Positions 63,772 to 64,000 of a DNA stretch of 64,000 nucleotides are shown one piece after another. The first letter of the stretch is position 1. Each line of letters begins with the position of its first letter. A model generated the notes under the pieces. It saw only the letters and a list, made by a program, of their open reading frames with translations, was not told the origin of the DNA and did no database searches. Origin of the DNA: Mesorhizobium mediterraneum (GTDB lineage: Bacteria; Pseudomonadota; Alphaproteobacteria; Rhizobiales; Rhizobiaceae); NCBI RefSeq assembly GCF_002284565.1, contig NZ_NPKI01000011.1:248001-312000 (forward strand). Direction: 5' to 3'. A program made the translations under genes and the position numbers.

Positions 63772-64000
63772 TCAGGCTCCTCCACCGGCAGTGCCGGACA
63801 CCCGTGCCGGGAAACTCTCCAGAAACAGGCGATTAAGATCGGCGACGACGCGGCCGGCATCGTGCTTTTCGGTCAGGCCGAGATTGATGCGATCGGACGC
63901 CGCCTGCTGGAAGGCCATGTAGCCATCGTGGCGTGGCCTGACCCAGGCGCCTTCGAGTGTGGCGCGCGTATCCTTGTAGAAATTGCCGGCGGCTGCATTG
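63772..64000 (-). CDS. C-terminal end of a further solute-binding protein, 5' end cut by window
   Basis: The last 75 codons of a minus-strand gene: NAAAGNFYKDTRATLEGAWV and GYMAFQQAASDRINLGLTEK then LNRLFLESFP. This is the C-terminal pattern of family-1 sugar ABC solute-binding proteins. The gene ends 20 bases before the RbsB-type gene, so a second transporter component is likely in the same operon beyond the window. Confidence 0.7.
   Translation of the reverse strand, partial: NAAAGNFYKDTRATLEGAWVRPRHDGYMAFQQAASDRINLGLTEKHDAGRVVADLNRLFLESFPARVSGTAGGGA

Overview
The window looks like a chromosomal or megaplasmid catabolic region of an alphaproteobacterium of the Rhizobiales, most likely Mesorhizobium or a close relative. 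The reasons are high GC, tightly overlapping ATGA gene junctions, a very high density of solute-uptake systems each paired with its own regulator and degradative enzymes, and a 106-bp intergenic double-hairpin element at 38475-38580 of a kind I recognise from Mesorhizobium-type genomes. No rRNA, tRNA, transposase, integrase or CRISPR array was found. Almost everything is an import-plus-degrade module for small nitrogenous or sugar-like compounds.

Layout: (1) 1-8094: a minus-strand operon (UDG-like protein, GMC oxidoreductase, NIPSNAP protein, then a BMP-type nucleoside-like ABC transporter) opposite a RutR-like TetR regulator, with two RutR-box-like operators between them. (2) 8169-10949: an arginase-family gene, then a LysR regulator divergent from a cupin. 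(3) 10979-20580: a minus-strand operon (DUF1185-type protein, a hydrolase/flavin-reductase fusion, a luciferase-like monooxygenase, an aldehyde dehydrogenase, a polyamine-type ABC transporter) with a divergent GntR regulator and a perfect palindromic operator. (4) 20829-26951: an exported cupredoxin with an unusual predicted axial ligand, then SDR, lambda-crystallin-type dehydrogenase (frameshifted), BKACE cleavage enzyme, an SMP-30 gene fragment, acyl-CoA dehydrogenase and APH-like phosphotransferase. (5) 26979-38455: heterotetrameric sarcosine oxidase (soxBDAG) with two M24-fold amidinohydrolase-like enzymes, divergent from a polar-amino-acid ABC transporter and a GntR regulator; this reads as uptake and breakdown of an N-methylglycine-releasing compound such as creatine. 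(6) 38475-41693: the repeat element, a DUF899 protein with a small membrane protein, a TPR/HTH regulator and a beta-propeller protein. (7) 42081-49917: GntR, a RutA-like monooxygenase and flavin reductase, a TRAP transporter, an EthD-like protein, an HpaI-type aldolase and a 2-hydroxyacid dehydrogenase. (8) 49939-59105: a non-phosphorylative (deoxy)sugar pathway with its own MalFGK-like transporter, an IclR regulator and a lactonase. (9) 59126-64000: an Rbs-like transporter whose double ATPase is split into two genes, and the end of another solute-binding protein gene.

Themes across the window: five of the six complete transporter operons carry a GC-rich hairpin directly after the solute-binding-protein gene, before the membrane or ATPase genes. 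Two separate flavin-dependent luciferase-like monooxygenase/flavin-reductase sets are present, and a RutR relative controls a third locus, so oxidative attack on nitrogen compounds is a recurring activity. The two clear signs of decay are a one-base insertion in the lambda-crystallin-type dehydrogenase and the SMP-30 remnant just downstream.
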